A DNA stretch of 64,000 nt from Crocinitomicaceae bacterium (lineage in GTDB: Bacteria; Bacteroidota; Bacteroidia; Flavobacteriales_D; Crocinitomicaceae): assembly GCA_014762645.1 (NCBI GenBank), contig JABURP010000068.1:94611-158610 (forward strand), given 5' to 3'. This document shows positions 9,156 to 19,278 of this stretch, one piece after another. The notes under the pieces were generated by a model that worked only from the letters and a program-made list of their open reading frames with translations, had not been told where the DNA came from and did no database searches. The translations under genes and the position numbers were made by a program. The first letter of the stretch is position 1. Every line of letters begins with the position of its first letter.

Positions 9156-11225
9156 TTGGAAATATATCTAACATATCACCCTGCATGGTTACTACTGGGA
9201 ACAGTCGTGGCATTCGCTTACAGTTTTTTCCTTTACAGAAAGGATGAATTACTGGAGGAAGTAAAATCCTGGGTGAAGTGGGTAATGGCAGTTTTCAGGT
9301 TTACTGCGGTTTGGTTAATCTTCCTGTTATTGTTGGGGATCATCTTTGAAAATTTTGTGGACCGAAAAGAAAAGCCGCTTATTTTCATTGCGCACGATCA
9401 GTCAGAATCTGTGCTTTTGAATAAAGATTCCGTCTTTTACCAAACAGAGTATATTCAAAAGTTGAAAGAGTTATCTACTCATTTACAGCAGGAATATGAT
9501 GTAGTGGAGTATAGTTTCGCTGAATCACTCACAGAAGGGATTGAAGGGGACTATAACGGGAAAATGACAGACATTGCGCAGGTATTCAATCAGATCTTTG
9601 ATCAATATACCAATCGTAATATTGGTGCGATAATTATGTCTACTGACGGTATTTATAATACCGGATCTAACCCTGTTTATGCGGTTGCCAGAAAAAGTTT
9701 TTTACCCATTTTTTCAATAGGCTTGGGAGATACTAACCAGGTTCGGGATGTCAAAATAGATCAGGTAAAACACAACGATATCGCTTTCTTGGGGAATCAA
9801 TTTCCTGTTGATGTGATTCTATCACAATCAAAGTGTGGTGGGGAAAGTGTTAAAGTTGGAATTTATAACAAGGATCGGCTACTTGAGGAAAAACGTATAA
9901 ACTTTCAGGGAGAAGAGCAGCAGGTGACGGCACATTTTGTATTAAATGCTGATCGGATCGGTTATCAAAAGTATACGACAAGGGTCACGGTGCTTAGTGA
10001 TGAATTCTCCAAGGACAATAATGTTTCCAATTTTTATCTGGAGATTATTGACGGCAGACAGAAACTATTAATTGCCCATAACGGACCACATCCAGACATC
10101 TCCGCTTTTAGGTACGTTATTGAAAACAATAAAAATTATGAAGTTGAAGTAAAGAATATTGATGAGGTTCGGCAAACAGATAAATATGATCTCCTGATTT
10201 TACATAATTATCAACCTACCAATAGTGTTATTACTGAAGCCATTAGCACAGGCAGTGCACCATGTTTGTTTGTCGTTGGAAATAAAACAAGTATGTCGGG
10301 TCTACAAACTGCTCAAATAGGGCTCAGTGGAATTAGGTCTGATTTTGAAGAAGTTGGTTTTTCTGCTAATTCCAATTATAAGGATATACTATTAACTCCT
10401 GCTACCCTTCAATTGTTGAGTACGGCACCTCCGTTACAAGCTCCTTTTGGTAGTTTCAATTTTTCAGGTGCAATTGATGTATTGGCTTATCAGAAAGTGG
10501 GAAATATTGTTCTGGATGATCCTTTGATTTATTTCACAAAGAAGAATGCAAGTCGTATTGGTGTAATTATGGGAGAAGGTATTTGGCGTTGGAGATTATA
10601 TGATCAGGCAAGAAATGGAACGACTGCAAATTTTGAAGATTTTGTTGGTAAACTCATCACCTATTTGGCGATTAAAGAGAATAAAGATCCTTTTAAAGTT
10701 CACTTGAAGAATGAATATTCGGAAAGTGAAGATGTTATTGTAAAAGCCGAATTGTACAATAAATCATTTGAGTTAATTAATGAACCAGAGGTAAAGTTTG
10801 AATATACCAACGAACAAGGAAAAACATTTGAACCCTATTTTGTAAGAATTGGGAGTTATTATCAGTTGGATTTGGGAAAAATGCCACAGGGAATTTATAC
10901 CTGGAAAGCTTCCACGGATTTTCAAAACAGACACTACGAAAAAGCGGGTACCTTCTTGGTTCGAGAGGTAATGATTGAGGCATTAAATAATCAGGCAAAT
11001 CACCGACTACTGATGAATCTGGCCGAAAATTCCGGTGGTGAATTTTACCTTCCCCGTGAGTTGGAACGTTTGGAAAAAGATATTGCAGAAAGGGATGACC
11101 TTGTGACGGTAGTATATCAGGAAAAAACATTCAATGATCTTATCGATTATAAATGGCTCTTCTTTTTAATTGTGTTCCTCTTTTCTTTAGAATGGTTCAT
11201 GCGTAAATATCACGGTGCGTATTAG
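9156..11225 (+). CDS. Membrane-anchored vWA-like domain protein
   Basis: Protein of 689 residues with two N-terminal membrane helices (about 8-25 and 40-62) and one at the C-terminus (about 667-683), leaving a large periplasmic body. Residues about 74-190 look like a von Willebrand A domain: the MIDAS pattern DQSES (D81, S83, S85) is intact, with a later STDG (D164). The rest is Ig-like strands and resembles Bacteroidota membrane proteins related to BatA/BatB, whose role is unproven. The start is TTG, because the first hydrophobic helix follows at once and no in-frame ATG precedes it. No MoxR ATPase or other Bat gene is nearby, so it stands alone. Confidence 0.72.
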   Translation: MEIYLTYHPAWLLLGTVVAFAYSFFLYRKDELLEEVKSWVKWVMAVFRFTAVWLIFLLLLGIIFENFVDRKEKPLIFIAHDQSESVLLNKDSVFYQTEYIQKLKELSTHLQQEYDVVEYSFAESLTEGIEGDYNGKMTDIAQVFNQIFDQYTNRNIGAIIMSTDGIYNTGSNPVYAVARKSFLPIFSIGLGDTNQVRDVKIDQVKHNDIAFLGNQFPVDVILSQSKCGGESVKVGIYNKDRLLEEKRINFQGEEQQVTAHFVLNADRIGYQKYTTRVTVLSDEFSKDNNVSNFYLEIIDGRQKLLIAHNGPHPDISAFRYVIENNKNYEVEVKNIDEVRQTDKYDLLILHNYQPTNSVITEAISTGSAPCLFVVGNKTSMSGLQTAQIGLSGIRSDFEEVGFSANSNYKDILLTPATLQLLSTAPPLQAPFGSFNFSGAIDVLAYQKVGNIVLDDPLIYFTKKNASRIGVIMGEGIWRWRLYDQARNGTTANFEDFVGKLITYLAIKENKDPFKVHLKNEYSESEDVIVKAELYNKSFELINEPEVKFEYTNEQGKTFEPYFVRIGSYYQLDLGKMPQGIYTWKASTDFQNRHYEKAGTFLVREVMIEALNNQANHRLLMNLAENSGGEFYLPRELERLEKDIAERDDLVTVVYQEKTFNDLIDYKWLFFLIVFLFSLEWFMRKYHGAY

Positions 11226-11267
11226 TTACATAAATAGTCTACAGTGTTAATATTTTAAACACTACGT

Positions 11268-11275
11268 TAATTTTG
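11268..11275 (+). promoter_or_regulatory. -7 box upstream of small lipoprotein
   Basis: TAATTTTG fits TAnnTTTG exactly and ends 41 bases before the ATG at 11317. It indicates that the lipoprotein is transcribed on its own. Confidence 0.5.
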
Positions 11276-11316
11276 GAATGAAATTTGTTAAATTGATCTG
11301 AAATTAACTAAACACT

Positions 11317-11553
11317 ATGAAAAAAGCACTTTTCCTCAGCATGGCGGTTTTGGCTTTAGGATTTATGTCCTGTAAGAAATGCCAAACATGTAACACAAAA
11401 ACAGTACAGGACTATGGGTCCTACTCACAGCAAGTTAATACTTCTGATGAGTATTGTGGTGATGATTATGACAACGCACCATCACCTGGAACAACTACTC
11501 AGTCTAGTGGTGGTGTAACACAAACGGTTACCATCACTTGTGAAGACAGTTAA
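11317..11553 (+). CDS. Small cysteine-containing lipoprotein, unknown function
   Basis: A 78-residue precursor with a clear lipoprotein signal: KK, then a hydrophobic stretch and the lipobox GFMSC with lipidated Cys at 19. The mature part is only about 60 residues, Ser/Thr/Gln/Asp-rich, with four further Cys (22, 25, 47, 75) that could form two disulfides or bind a metal; the CxxC pair KCQTC lies right behind the lipid anchor. It has its own -7 box and is followed by a strong hairpin terminator, so it is a monocistronic gene. No family recognised. Confidence 0.7.
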   Translation: MKKALFLSMAVLALGFMSCKKCQTCNTKTVQDYGSYSQQVNTSDEYCGDDYDNAPSPGTTTQSSGGVTQTVTITCEDS

Positions 11554-11601
11554 GAGCCATTAACAGATAGATTTTAACCGTTTAAATTTATTGTTATAAA
11601 T

Positions 11602-11637
11602 AAGCGCATCCACCGGGAATTGGTGGGTGCGTTTGTT
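11602..11637 (+). terminator. Rho-independent terminator after small lipoprotein
   Basis: Stem CGCATCCACC pairs with GGTGGGTGCG (10 pairs, one G-U) around a 7-base loop, followed by a TTTGTT run. Confidence 0.8.
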
Positions 11638-11686
11638 CATTATTGGCTGAGAATTTCGTATTTTTCGGGACTTAAACTCTAAGATT

Positions 11687-14600
11687 ATGAACCTGAAAAA
11701 CTCGCTACTACTTATCTCAATCCTTTTAGGAAGTATTTCTACTTCTTTCAGTCAAAATTCATATCCCTACGAATCAGAATTTCAAAGTGCATATCAGCAA
11801 TATCCGGATATTCCAAAGGGAATGTTGGAAGCTGTTTCATATTGTCAAACAAGAATTTCTGATTTAAACCACGAAGCTCCTTCTTGTTTAGGACTTCCGG
11901 GTTACTTTGGTGTAATGGGACTCGTTCTTGATGGACAAAACTATTTTGATGAAACAGCTACTAAGGTTGCTAACCTTGCCAATGTTCATCCATTTACTCT
12001 CGGTGATCCACACAACGATATCATGGCATTTGCAAAAGCGTACCATGTTTTAATGGTTCAGAATAATGTTACATCTACTGATTTTGTGGGGCAGGAATTA
12101 ATATTAAGAGCCTTGTCAGAAATACCGAAAGATTCTAATACAGTTAATAATTATGCGCTTTCATGTCATACCTATCAAATATTAGACTTTTTGAGAGATG
12201 AAGAGAATCAGGCCAGGTATAATTTTCCCGCTCATAATATTGATCTGATTTCTATATATGGTGAAGAGAATCTTCGATTACTTTCGGCAAAAAGGGTGTT
12301 TCTATCTACTAATAATCAGGTGATGGATGCAAAGGGAAATTCTTACACACCGCAAAATAAATCAGCTGATTATGCTCCGGCATTATGGGTGGCTACACCA
12401 ACTTGTAATTATTCATCTCGTAATGGAACAGCAATCTCAGCAGTTACGGTTCACACCATTCAGGGGTCTTATGCTGGCGCTATTAGCTGGGCTCAAAATT
12501 GTAGTGCTAATGTATCGTATCACTACGTAGTTAGATCTAGCGACGGGCAAATTACACAAATGGTGTATGAGGCAGATAAAGGTTGGCATGTGGGGAGTGA
12601 AAACCCGTACACTATTGGAATAGAACACGAAGGGTTTGTTGACGACCCATCCTGGTATACAACAGCTTTATATACGGCATCAGCAGCACTGGTGAAAGAT
12701 ATTACCCAATCTGGGTACGGTATTAACCCGTTGAGAACATTTCAGGGACCAGCTACTGTTGGTATTAATGTAATAGGTGGATGCACCAAGATAAAAGGAC
12801 ACCAGCATTATCCAAATCAAACACATACGGATCCGGGAATTAACTGGAATTGGGAATATTACTACCAGCTAATTAATGATAACCCACCATTGACTTCGTT
12901 TACAAATGCTTCCGGAACTTTTTATGACTCAGGTGGACCATCTGGTAACTATACGGATGACGAACGAGAATTGTATCTCATTGAACCACCGGCTACACAA
13001 AGTGTTACCATCACATTTAATCAATTTAGTTTGGAGAACAACTGGGATTATATGTATATCTATGACGGAAACTCATTGTCTGCTCCATTATTAGGCGTTT
13101 ATACTGGAAGTGCCGTACCGACAAATATTACATCTTCTGGTGGTGCAATGCTCATTGAATTTAGGTCGGATTGTGCTACGCAAGATATTGGATGGGAAAT
13201 TTCTTGGACGTCCGTTCCAGATCCACAGGTGAGTGATATTATTCCGCCAACAACATCTGTAAATGTAACAGGTAACTGGCAAACCACAGATTTCACGGCA
13301 AATTTCACAGATGTTGACAACAACGGCGGAAGCGGTGTAGATAAAAAATTCTACCAGGTGATACATTTTGATGGTACCGAATGGCGAGCGAATGCAAACA
13401 ATGGTTTCTTTTCGGATAATTTCAACTCGGCTATTCATGCAGATTGGACTCAACAGGTAGGTACCTGGGGAATTGGGGCTTCTGTGCTGAATCAATCGGA
13501 TGAGTTGAATACCAACACAAATATATGGGCAAACCTAAATCAGGATAGTTACGACCAGTGGTTATATCATTTCAAGCTGAAAATCGGTGGGGCTGGAGCT
13601 AATAAACGAGGAGGATTCCATTTTATGTGTGATGATCCAACTCAAACCAACCGAGGTAACTCCTATTTTATTTGGTTACGCTCAGATGATGATAAAATTC
13701 AAATCTATAAAACCGTAAATAATGTTTTCCAATTGGAACAGGATATAGCATTTACGGTTAATGATAATCAGTGGTACGATATCAAAACTGTTTACAATAA
13801 GACAACGGGAGAGATTCAGCTGTTTATTGACAACTCAATGGAAGCAGCATGGACGGATACAGCACCTTATACAACAGGGAATTCAGTTTCATTCCGATCT
13901 GGTGATGCCAATATGGATGTAGACAACTTTAAGGTGTATCACAATCGTGGAAATGCTGAGTTGGTTACTATTGGAACAGGAAATGACGTGGCGTATCAAA
14001 ATCCTGATCCCTTAACACCTTCTGCCAAGATCAAATCCATTGCGATTGATAGCGCTTTGAATATTTCAGACATTATCTTTGATTTTGCGAATGTGGATTG
14101 GACACCTCCAACAAGTATTGCGCAGGTAAATGACGGCACAGGAGCGGATATCAATACAACAACTACCAGTACACAATTATCAGCCAACTGGACTACTTCA
14201 GGTGATGTGAACTCAGATTTGGCCAGGTATTGGTACGCAGTTGGAACATCTCCATTGGCAACAGATGTTGCACCTTGGACAGATAACTGGTTCAGTGATA
14301 CATTGACTTTATCTGGTTTGAATCTTAGTGTTGGAACTACCTATTATACCTGTGTATATTCTGAAAATGGCGCAGGCCTTTATTCAGATACTGTATGTTC
14401 AGACGGACAAACTTTACAGGCACCAACCGGATCACCTACTGCAGATTTCATTGTACCGAATTCATACATCTGTTCCTATGAAGCTGTTCAGGTGCAAAAT
14501 TCAAGTTTAGATGCAATAAGTTACTCGTGGAGTGCACCTGGCGCAACACCGTCAACATCCACTGATGTGAATCCTGTATTTACATATACAACCACCGGGT

Positions 14601-15199
14601 ATTATGACATTACATTAACCGCTACGGGAACTGCCGGAACGGATACACAGGTACAAACTATATTTGTGAATATTGATACGGTTCCAACAGCTGCATTTAC
14701 GCCAAGTGCGCTTGTAGTTGATATTAGTAACCCGTTTGTTTCATTCGCAAACCAATCACAACATGCAAATGGTTACAATTGGGACTTTGATGATGGAAAC
14801 ATCTCTAATGATGTAAACCCATGGCATGAGTTCACTGCAACCGGTGATTATTATGTAGAGTTAATTGCTGTAAACGGACTGTGTCCGAATGATACTACAG
14901 TGCAAATGATCCAGGTAATTGATAACCTTGGAGTTTCTGATGAAGAAATAGGTGGAGTAGAGGTGTATCCAAATCCTGCCTCTGATAACGTTAACCTAAG
15001 TTTGGACAATAGTTGGTCTGATAAAGTGACAGTAACCTTGTTAGATACACGGAGCAGAGTTGTTTATACAAAACAATGTACTGGCGGTTCAACAGTGTCA
15101 ATAACTCTCAATGAAAATGTGGAAGAAGCCGTGTACTTTTTGCGCATTTCGGACGGAAAAAAGACTGTAATCCGTAAAATACTCGTCAAACCTCACTAG
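11687..15199 (+). CDS. T9SS-secreted N-acetylmuramoyl-L-alanine amidase, multidomain
   Basis: Secreted enzyme of 1170 residues predicted to cut the amide bond between N-acetylmuramic acid and L-Ala. Signal peptide 1-23 (SISTSFSQ). An N-terminal region of about 25-205 has no recognised domain. Amidase_2/PGRP fold at about 240-395: zinc ligands H256 (in TVHTIQG), H372 and D382 (HTDPG), with the 10-residue H-to-D spacing of AmpD, plus the GIEHEG strand. A CUB-like domain follows at about 405-510 (DYMYIYDG). A concanavalin/LamG-like domain covers about 570-755, fibronectin-like and PKD modules about 800-1090 (NWDFDDGN), and a type A T9SS sorting domain begins at VYPNPASD near 1100. An attack on foreign or own peptidoglycan outside the cell is inferred. 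Confidence 0.88.
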   Translation: MNLKNSLLLISILLGSISTSFSQNSYPYESEFQSAYQQYPDIPKGMLEAVSYCQTRISDLNHEAPSCLGLPGYFGVMGLVLDGQNYFDETATKVANLANVHPFTLGDPHNDIMAFAKAYHVLMVQNNVTSTDFVGQELILRALSEIPKDSNTVNNYALSCHTYQILDFLRDEENQARYNFPAHNIDLISIYGEENLRLLSAKRVFLSTNNQVMDAKGNSYTPQNKSADYAPALWVATPTCNYSSRNGTAISAVTVHTIQGSYAGAISWAQNCSANVSYHYVVRSSDGQITQMVYEADKGWHVGSENPYTIGIEHEGFVDDPSWYTTALYTASAALVKDITQSGYGINPLRTFQGPATVGINVIGGCTKIKGHQHYPNQTHTDPGINWNWEYYYQLINDNPPLTSFTNASGTFYDSGGPSGNYTDDERELYLIEPPATQSVTITFNQFSLENNWDYMYIYDGNSLSAPLLGVYTGSAVPTNITSSGGAMLIEFRSDCATQDIGWEISWTSVPDPQVSDIIPPTTSVNVTGNWQTTDFTANFTDVDNNGGSGVDKKFYQVIHFDGTEWRANANNGFFSDNFNSAIHADWTQQVGTWGIGASVLNQSDELNTNTNIWANLNQDSYDQWLYHFKLKIGGAGANKRGGFHFMCDDPTQTNRGNSYFIWLRSDDDKIQIYKTVNNVFQLEQDIAFTVNDNQWYDIKTVYNKTTGEIQLFIDNSMEAAWTDTAPYTTGNSVSFRSGDANMDVDNFKVYHNRGNAELVTIGTGNDVAYQNPDPLTPSAKIKSIAIDSALNISDIIFDFANVDWTPPTSIAQVNDGTGADINTTTTSTQLSANWTTSGDVNSDLARYWYAVGTSPLATDVAPWTDNWFSDTLTLSGLNLSVGTTYYTCVYSENGAGLYSDTVCSDGQTLQAPTGSPTADFIVPNSYICSYEAVQVQNSSLDAISYSWSAPGATPSTSTDVNPVFTYTTTGYYDITLTATGTAGTDTQVQTIFVNIDTVPTAAFTPSALVVDISNPFVSFANQSQHANGYNWDFDDGNISNDVNPWHEFTATGDYYVELIAVNGLCPNDTTVQMIQVIDNLGVSDEEIGGVEVYPNPASDNVNLSLDNSWSDKVTVTLLDTRSRVVYTKQCTGGSTVSITLNENVEEAVYFLRISDGKKTVIRKILVKPH

Positions 15200-15300
15200 T
15201 TTTTCGACTAAATTACTTGGATTGAGGCATAATTATTGCTACATTTACAAGTAAGATAATCTACTTCTAATGTAGGTTTCGGGTTTTATAGTTTTTGCAT

Positions 15301-15346
15301 GAAAAAAGGAAGTGATCCAATATGGTTGTTTCCTTTTTTCTTTTTT
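15301..15346. terminator. Bidirectional hairpin terminator
   Basis: An 11-base stem, GAAAAAAGGAA paired with TTCCTTTTTTC, is followed by TTTTTT on the plus strand. The A-rich left arm gives a U-rich exit on the minus strand. It lies between the convergent amidase and GNAT genes and can serve both. Confidence 0.75.
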
Positions 15347-15399
15347 AAGCGCCAGTGATCCTACTGATTCACCATTATTCAATACGATTAACCCTAGAT

Positions 15400-15885
15400 T
15401 TATTTCAACGACATAGCCATGTAAACGTCACATGAAAAATGGCCCGTATCGCCCATTGGATGATCAATATAATCAAAGCCCGCATGCTTATAAAAAATCT
15501 GGGCGTCTGTCATAGTGCCAAATGTCTCCAAATAAATGAGCTCATATCCTTGTTCACGAGCAAACTCAAGACACTTTTCCATTAGTGCCTTTCCTATTCC
15601 AAAACCCCGCATCTCTTTTATCAGATACATCTTCTGTAATTCACAATAGTTTTCAGATTGATTGGCAATTGGAGCAATACCTGCACCCCCCAGAATCATG
15701 CCGTTTGATTCAGCAACATAGTAAACGGTTCCATCCTTTTGGTAATTCTCGTACATGTGATCCGTTTCCCTGTCTGTGTACACGGTTCCTTCAAGCGCAC
15801 AGTCCAGTTCTTCCAGCGTGGATTTAATAATGTGCGATATTGCTTCATTATCTTCTGATCGTATCAGGCGAATTTTATATTCCAT
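15400..15885 (-). CDS. GNAT family N-acetyltransferase
   Basis: 161 residues with the Gcn5-related acetyltransferase fold. Motif A, binding acetyl-CoA, is the RGFGIGKAL segment (about residues 93-101; R/Q-x-x-G-x-G/A pattern), preceded by the strand ELQKMYLIKEM. Motif B is ELIYLETFGTM, followed by FYKHAGFDYID. The acceptor is not predictable. Close relatives in Bacteroidota are often annotated only as GNAT or MarR-fused acetyltransferases; this one has no fused domain. It is divergent from the propeller gene that starts at 15988. Confidence 0.85.
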   Translation of the reverse strand: MEYKIRLIRSEDNEAISHIIKSTLEELDCALEGTVYTDRETDHMYENYQKDGTVYYVAESNGMILGGAGIAPIANQSENYCELQKMYLIKEMRGFGIGKALMEKCLEFAREQGYELIYLETFGTMTDAQIFYKHAGFDYIDHPMGDTGHFSCDVYMAMSLK

Positions 15886-15987
15886 ATTTATAACGAAATT
15901 AATCCATTTAACTTAAAATTTGTGCATTTGATCATTCCGATCATTCATACCATAGATTTCTTATTACTTTTAACAAAATTCCAGTAC

Positions 15988-18900
15988 ATGAAGTATTCAG
16001 TAATTACCCTTTTAGTTCTATGTTTTAGTGTGTCCCTAACCCTTGCTCAAAAAGGAGATAAGGATGAAAAAGATAAGGAGAAGAGTCCAATTAATTCCTC
16101 ACTCGTTTCGGGATTATCATTCAGAAGTATTGGGCCTGCCCTTACCGCTGGTCGTATTGCTGACATAGCTGTGAATCCAAACAATCCTGATCAATACTAC
16201 CTGGCTGTAGCTTCAGGAGGAGTATGGAAAACAGATAACCATGGAACTACATATTATCCAATATTTGATAATCAAGGATCTTATTCAATCGGTTGTATAA
16301 CTATTGATCCAAATAACGAGAATACAATTTGGGTAGGAACAGGAGAAAATAACAACCAGCGTTCCGTTGCATACGGAGACGGTGTTTATAAGTCGACGGA
16401 TGGAGGTAAAAGTTGGAAAAATATGGGGCTGAAAGAATCAGAACATATTTCCAAGGTTATTGTTGACCCAAGAAATTCTGATGTTATTTATGTTGCGGCT
16501 TATGGGCCACTATGGTCAGATGGAGGTGAAAGAGGAGTGTACAAATCAACTGATGGCGGAGAGAACTGGGAGCGCATCCATTATATTTCTGATAAAACGG
16601 GAACATGTGACCTGGTGATGGATCCAGTAAATCCGGATGTTCTTTACGAAGCTGTTCATCAAAGAAGAAGACACGTATTTACGTATGTGGGAGGCGGAGA
16701 AGAGAGCTCTGTATATAAAACTACGGATGGAGGAAAAACCTGGGAAGAAATCACAAGTGGCTTGCCTAAAGGAAAAATGGGTAGAGTAGGACTGGCGATT
16801 TCTCCGGTTGATCCAAACTATATCTATGCAATTGTTGAAGCAGAGGATGATAAGCACGGGTTTTTCAGATCGGTTAACAAAGGGTTAAAATGGGAAAAAC
16901 GAAGTGGTTATAAGACTTCAGGGAACTACTACCAGGAAATTGTTTGTGATCCGGTGGACAGAGACAAGGTGTTTAGTATGAATACCTGGTTGCACCATAC
17001 AGAAGACGGTGGAAAATCATTTAAAGCAACCGGAGAAAAAGGCAAGCACGTAGATAATCATTGTATGTGGATCAATCCTGAAAACACCAATCATTGGATT
17101 GTAGGATGTGACGGAGGAGTTTACGAAACATGGGATCACGCCGATAACTGGCACTACAAACCCAACCTGCCGATTACTCAGTTTTACAAGGTTTCAGTTG
17201 ACAATGACCTGCCTTTTTACAATGTCTATGGCGGTACACAGGATAATAATTCTATTGGAGGACCTTCACGCACTTTAAACAATGCGGGCATTCTCAATTC
17301 TGACTGGTACATAACGAACGGAGGAGATGGCTTTGAGACACAGGTTGACCCCAAGGATCCTAATATCGTATACGCTCAGGCGCAATACGGTTGGTTGGTG
17401 CGCTATGACAGAAAATCAGGTGAGCGAATTGGAATTCAGCCTATGCCAGGGAAAGGTGAAGATGGGTATCGTTGGAACTGGGATGCACCATTGATCATTT
17501 CAAAACATGACCACAAGCGCATTTATTTTGCCGCCAACAAAGTCTTCAAGTCAGACGACAGAGGAAACACCTGGCAAACGATCTCACCGGACCTTACCCG
17601 GCAATTGGATCGCAACAAAATGAAGGTGATGGGAGAAATTCAATCTCCGGATGTGGTGATGAAACACAAATCCACTACTATTTTTGGGAATATTGTAGCA
17701 CTTGATGAGTCTGCAAAGAATGAAAACCTACTTTACGCCGGAACGGATGATGGTTTGATCCATGTAACCACAGATGGAGGTCAAAGTTGGTCAAAAAAGG
17801 ACAACTTCCCCGGAATTCCATCTATGACTTATGTAAATATGCTACTGTGTTCTCAGCATGACGAGAATACTGTTTACGCCGTCTTCAATAATCATAAAAG
17901 GGGTGATTTTAAACCTTATATCTTAAAAAGTACCGATAAAGGAAATTCGTGGAGCTCCGTTTCAGGTAATTTACCGGAAAGAGGGTCGGTGTATGCCATT
18001 GCAGAAGACCACGTGAATCCGAATTTACTATTTGCAGGAACAGAGTTTGGTGTATTCTTTACGATTGATGGAGGTAAGAACTGGGTACAACTTAATTCCG
18101 GTTTGCCTACAATTGCTGTAAGAGATATAGCCATTCAGCAAAGAGAGAATGACCTTGTGCTGGCAACATTTGGAAGAAGTTTCTACATCCTGGATGATTA
18201 TACGCCATTGAGAGAGTTATCTGTTGAGATGACGAACGAAAAAGCAAAGATTTTTCCGGTTAAAACTGCCTTGCAGTACATTGAAAAAAACCCACTTGGG
18301 TTACGTGGTACAGGTTCACAGGGAGCCTCGTTTTATGCGGCAGATAATCCTCCTTATGGAGTGACTTTTACCTACTATCTGAAAGAATCGCCAAAATCAC
18401 CGAAGGAAAAACGCCAGGAAGAAGAGGAAAAAGTAAAAAAAGAGGGCGGGGATATTGACTATCCAACCTATGAAGAATTTGTTGCTGAAGATAATTACGA
18501 AAAAGCCTACCTGCTGTTCATTATTAAGGATGCAAATGGTGACGAAGTCAGAAGGATAAAAAAATCTCCCGGAAAAGGAATTAATCGAATTACCTGGAAC
18601 ATGCGTTATCCTACCACAACTCCTATTAAGTTGAAAGATTCTGAACCCGGACGATACAGTAACCCGGACGAAGGTCCGTTAGTATTGCCCGGAACGTATA
18701 CGGTAGAAATGCACATGGCGGATAATGGCGTGTTTGAAAAATTGACAGATCCTGTTTCATTTGAGATCAAAGCGTTGGAAAATTCGTCTTTGGCCAGACA
18801 AACCGAAGCCAATATTGCGTTTAAAAAGGAATTAGCAGAGTTGAGAAGACAATTCAGAGGATCAGCAAGTCAGGTCAGTGAATTAAAGGAAAGACTGGAC

Positions 18901-19269
18901 CATATTAAAACTGCTATTCAGAAGTACCCTGGTGCTAATCTTGAGTGGATGAGTGAGGTTAAGTTATTGGAAGATGTCTTTGAAGATATCCGAATTGCCA
19001 TGTGGGGAGATTACCACAAAAGTGCAAGGGAAATAGAAGACGCTCCGGGTACCGGAAGTCGTATAGAAACAGTTGTATACCAAACCTGGTACTCAACTTC
19101 TGATCCTACAACGACACAAAGAGAGCAGTATCAGATTGCAAAGGAAGAATATAAAGGGATCAAAACACTAATCGATAAGTTGAGGTCAGGTGTTCTTTCA
19201 TTGGAGGAATCCTTAAATGATAAAGGGATCCCTTATACACCTTCACGAACCAATTTTAAAGAAGAGTAG
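15988..19269 (+). CDS. Exported sortilin-like (VPS10/BNR) beta-propeller protein
   Basis: A GTG at 15922 would add 22 residues, but the ATG at 15988 begins a proper signal peptide (VITLLVLCFSVSLTLAQ), so that start is chosen; length is 1093 residues. About residues 30-740 hold repeated BNR/Asp-box blades (YKSTDGGKSWKN, YKSTDGGENWER, YKTTDGGKTWEE, TTDGGQSWSKK, STDKGNSWSS, TIDGGKNWV). These form two stacked propellers as in VPS10/sortilin-like and xyloglucanase-type proteins. A beta-sandwich and a helical C-terminus (about 900-1070) follow. It has no T9SS sorting domain, unlike the related propeller at 56760-59939, so it is probably periplasmic. Annotation as glycosyl hydrolase is common for this family, but no catalytic residues can be assigned. 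Confidence 0.82.
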   Translation: MKYSVITLLVLCFSVSLTLAQKGDKDEKDKEKSPINSSLVSGLSFRSIGPALTAGRIADIAVNPNNPDQYYLAVASGGVWKTDNHGTTYYPIFDNQGSYSIGCITIDPNNENTIWVGTGENNNQRSVAYGDGVYKSTDGGKSWKNMGLKESEHISKVIVDPRNSDVIYVAAYGPLWSDGGERGVYKSTDGGENWERIHYISDKTGTCDLVMDPVNPDVLYEAVHQRRRHVFTYVGGGEESSVYKTTDGGKTWEEITSGLPKGKMGRVGLAISPVDPNYIYAIVEAEDDKHGFFRSVNKGLKWEKRSGYKTSGNYYQEIVCDPVDRDKVFSMNTWLHHTEDGGKSFKATGEKGKHVDNHCMWINPENTNHWIVGCDGGVYETWDHADNWHYKPNLPITQFYKVSVDNDLPFYNVYGGTQDNNSIGGPSRTLNNAGILNSDWYITNGGDGFETQVDPKDPNIVYAQAQYGWLVRYDRKSGERIGIQPMPGKGEDGYRWNWDAPLIISKHDHKRIYFAANKVFKSDDRGNTWQTISPDLTRQLDRNKMKVMGEIQSPDVVMKHKSTTIFGNIVALDESAKNENLLYAGTDDGLIHVTTDGGQSWSKKDNFPGIPSMTYVNMLLCSQHDENTVYAVFNNHKRGDFKPYILKSTDKGNSWSSVSGNLPERGSVYAIAEDHVNPNLLFAGTEFGVFFTIDGGKNWVQLNSGLPTIAVRDIAIQQRENDLVLATFGRSFYILDDYTPLRELSVEMTNEKAKIFPVKTALQYIEKNPLGLRGTGSQGASFYAADNPPYGVTFTYYLKESPKSPKEKRQEEEEKVKKEGGDIDYPTYEEFVAEDNYEKAYLLFIIKDANGDEVRRIKKSPGKGINRITWNMRYPTTTPIKLKDSEPGRYSNPDEGPLVLPGTYTVEMHMADNGVFEKLTDPVSFEIKALENSSLARQTEANIAFKKELAELRRQFRGSASQVSELKERLDHIKTAIQKYPGANLEWMSEVKLLEDVFEDIRIAMWGDYHKSAREIEDAPGTGSRIETVVYQTWYSTSDPTTTQREQYQIAKEEYKGIKTLIDKLRSGVLSLEESLNDKGIPYTPSRTNFKEE

Positions 19270-19278
19270 TAAATTGTT

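Noticed and set aside
13091..13495. 134-codon minus-strand frame inside the amidase gene
   Set aside because: Shadow of a well-supported multidomain gene on the other strand; the product has no domain.
15922..15987. Longer start (GTG) for the sortilin-like protein
   Set aside because: The signal peptide begins at ATG 15988; the extension would bury it behind a second hydrophobic stretch.
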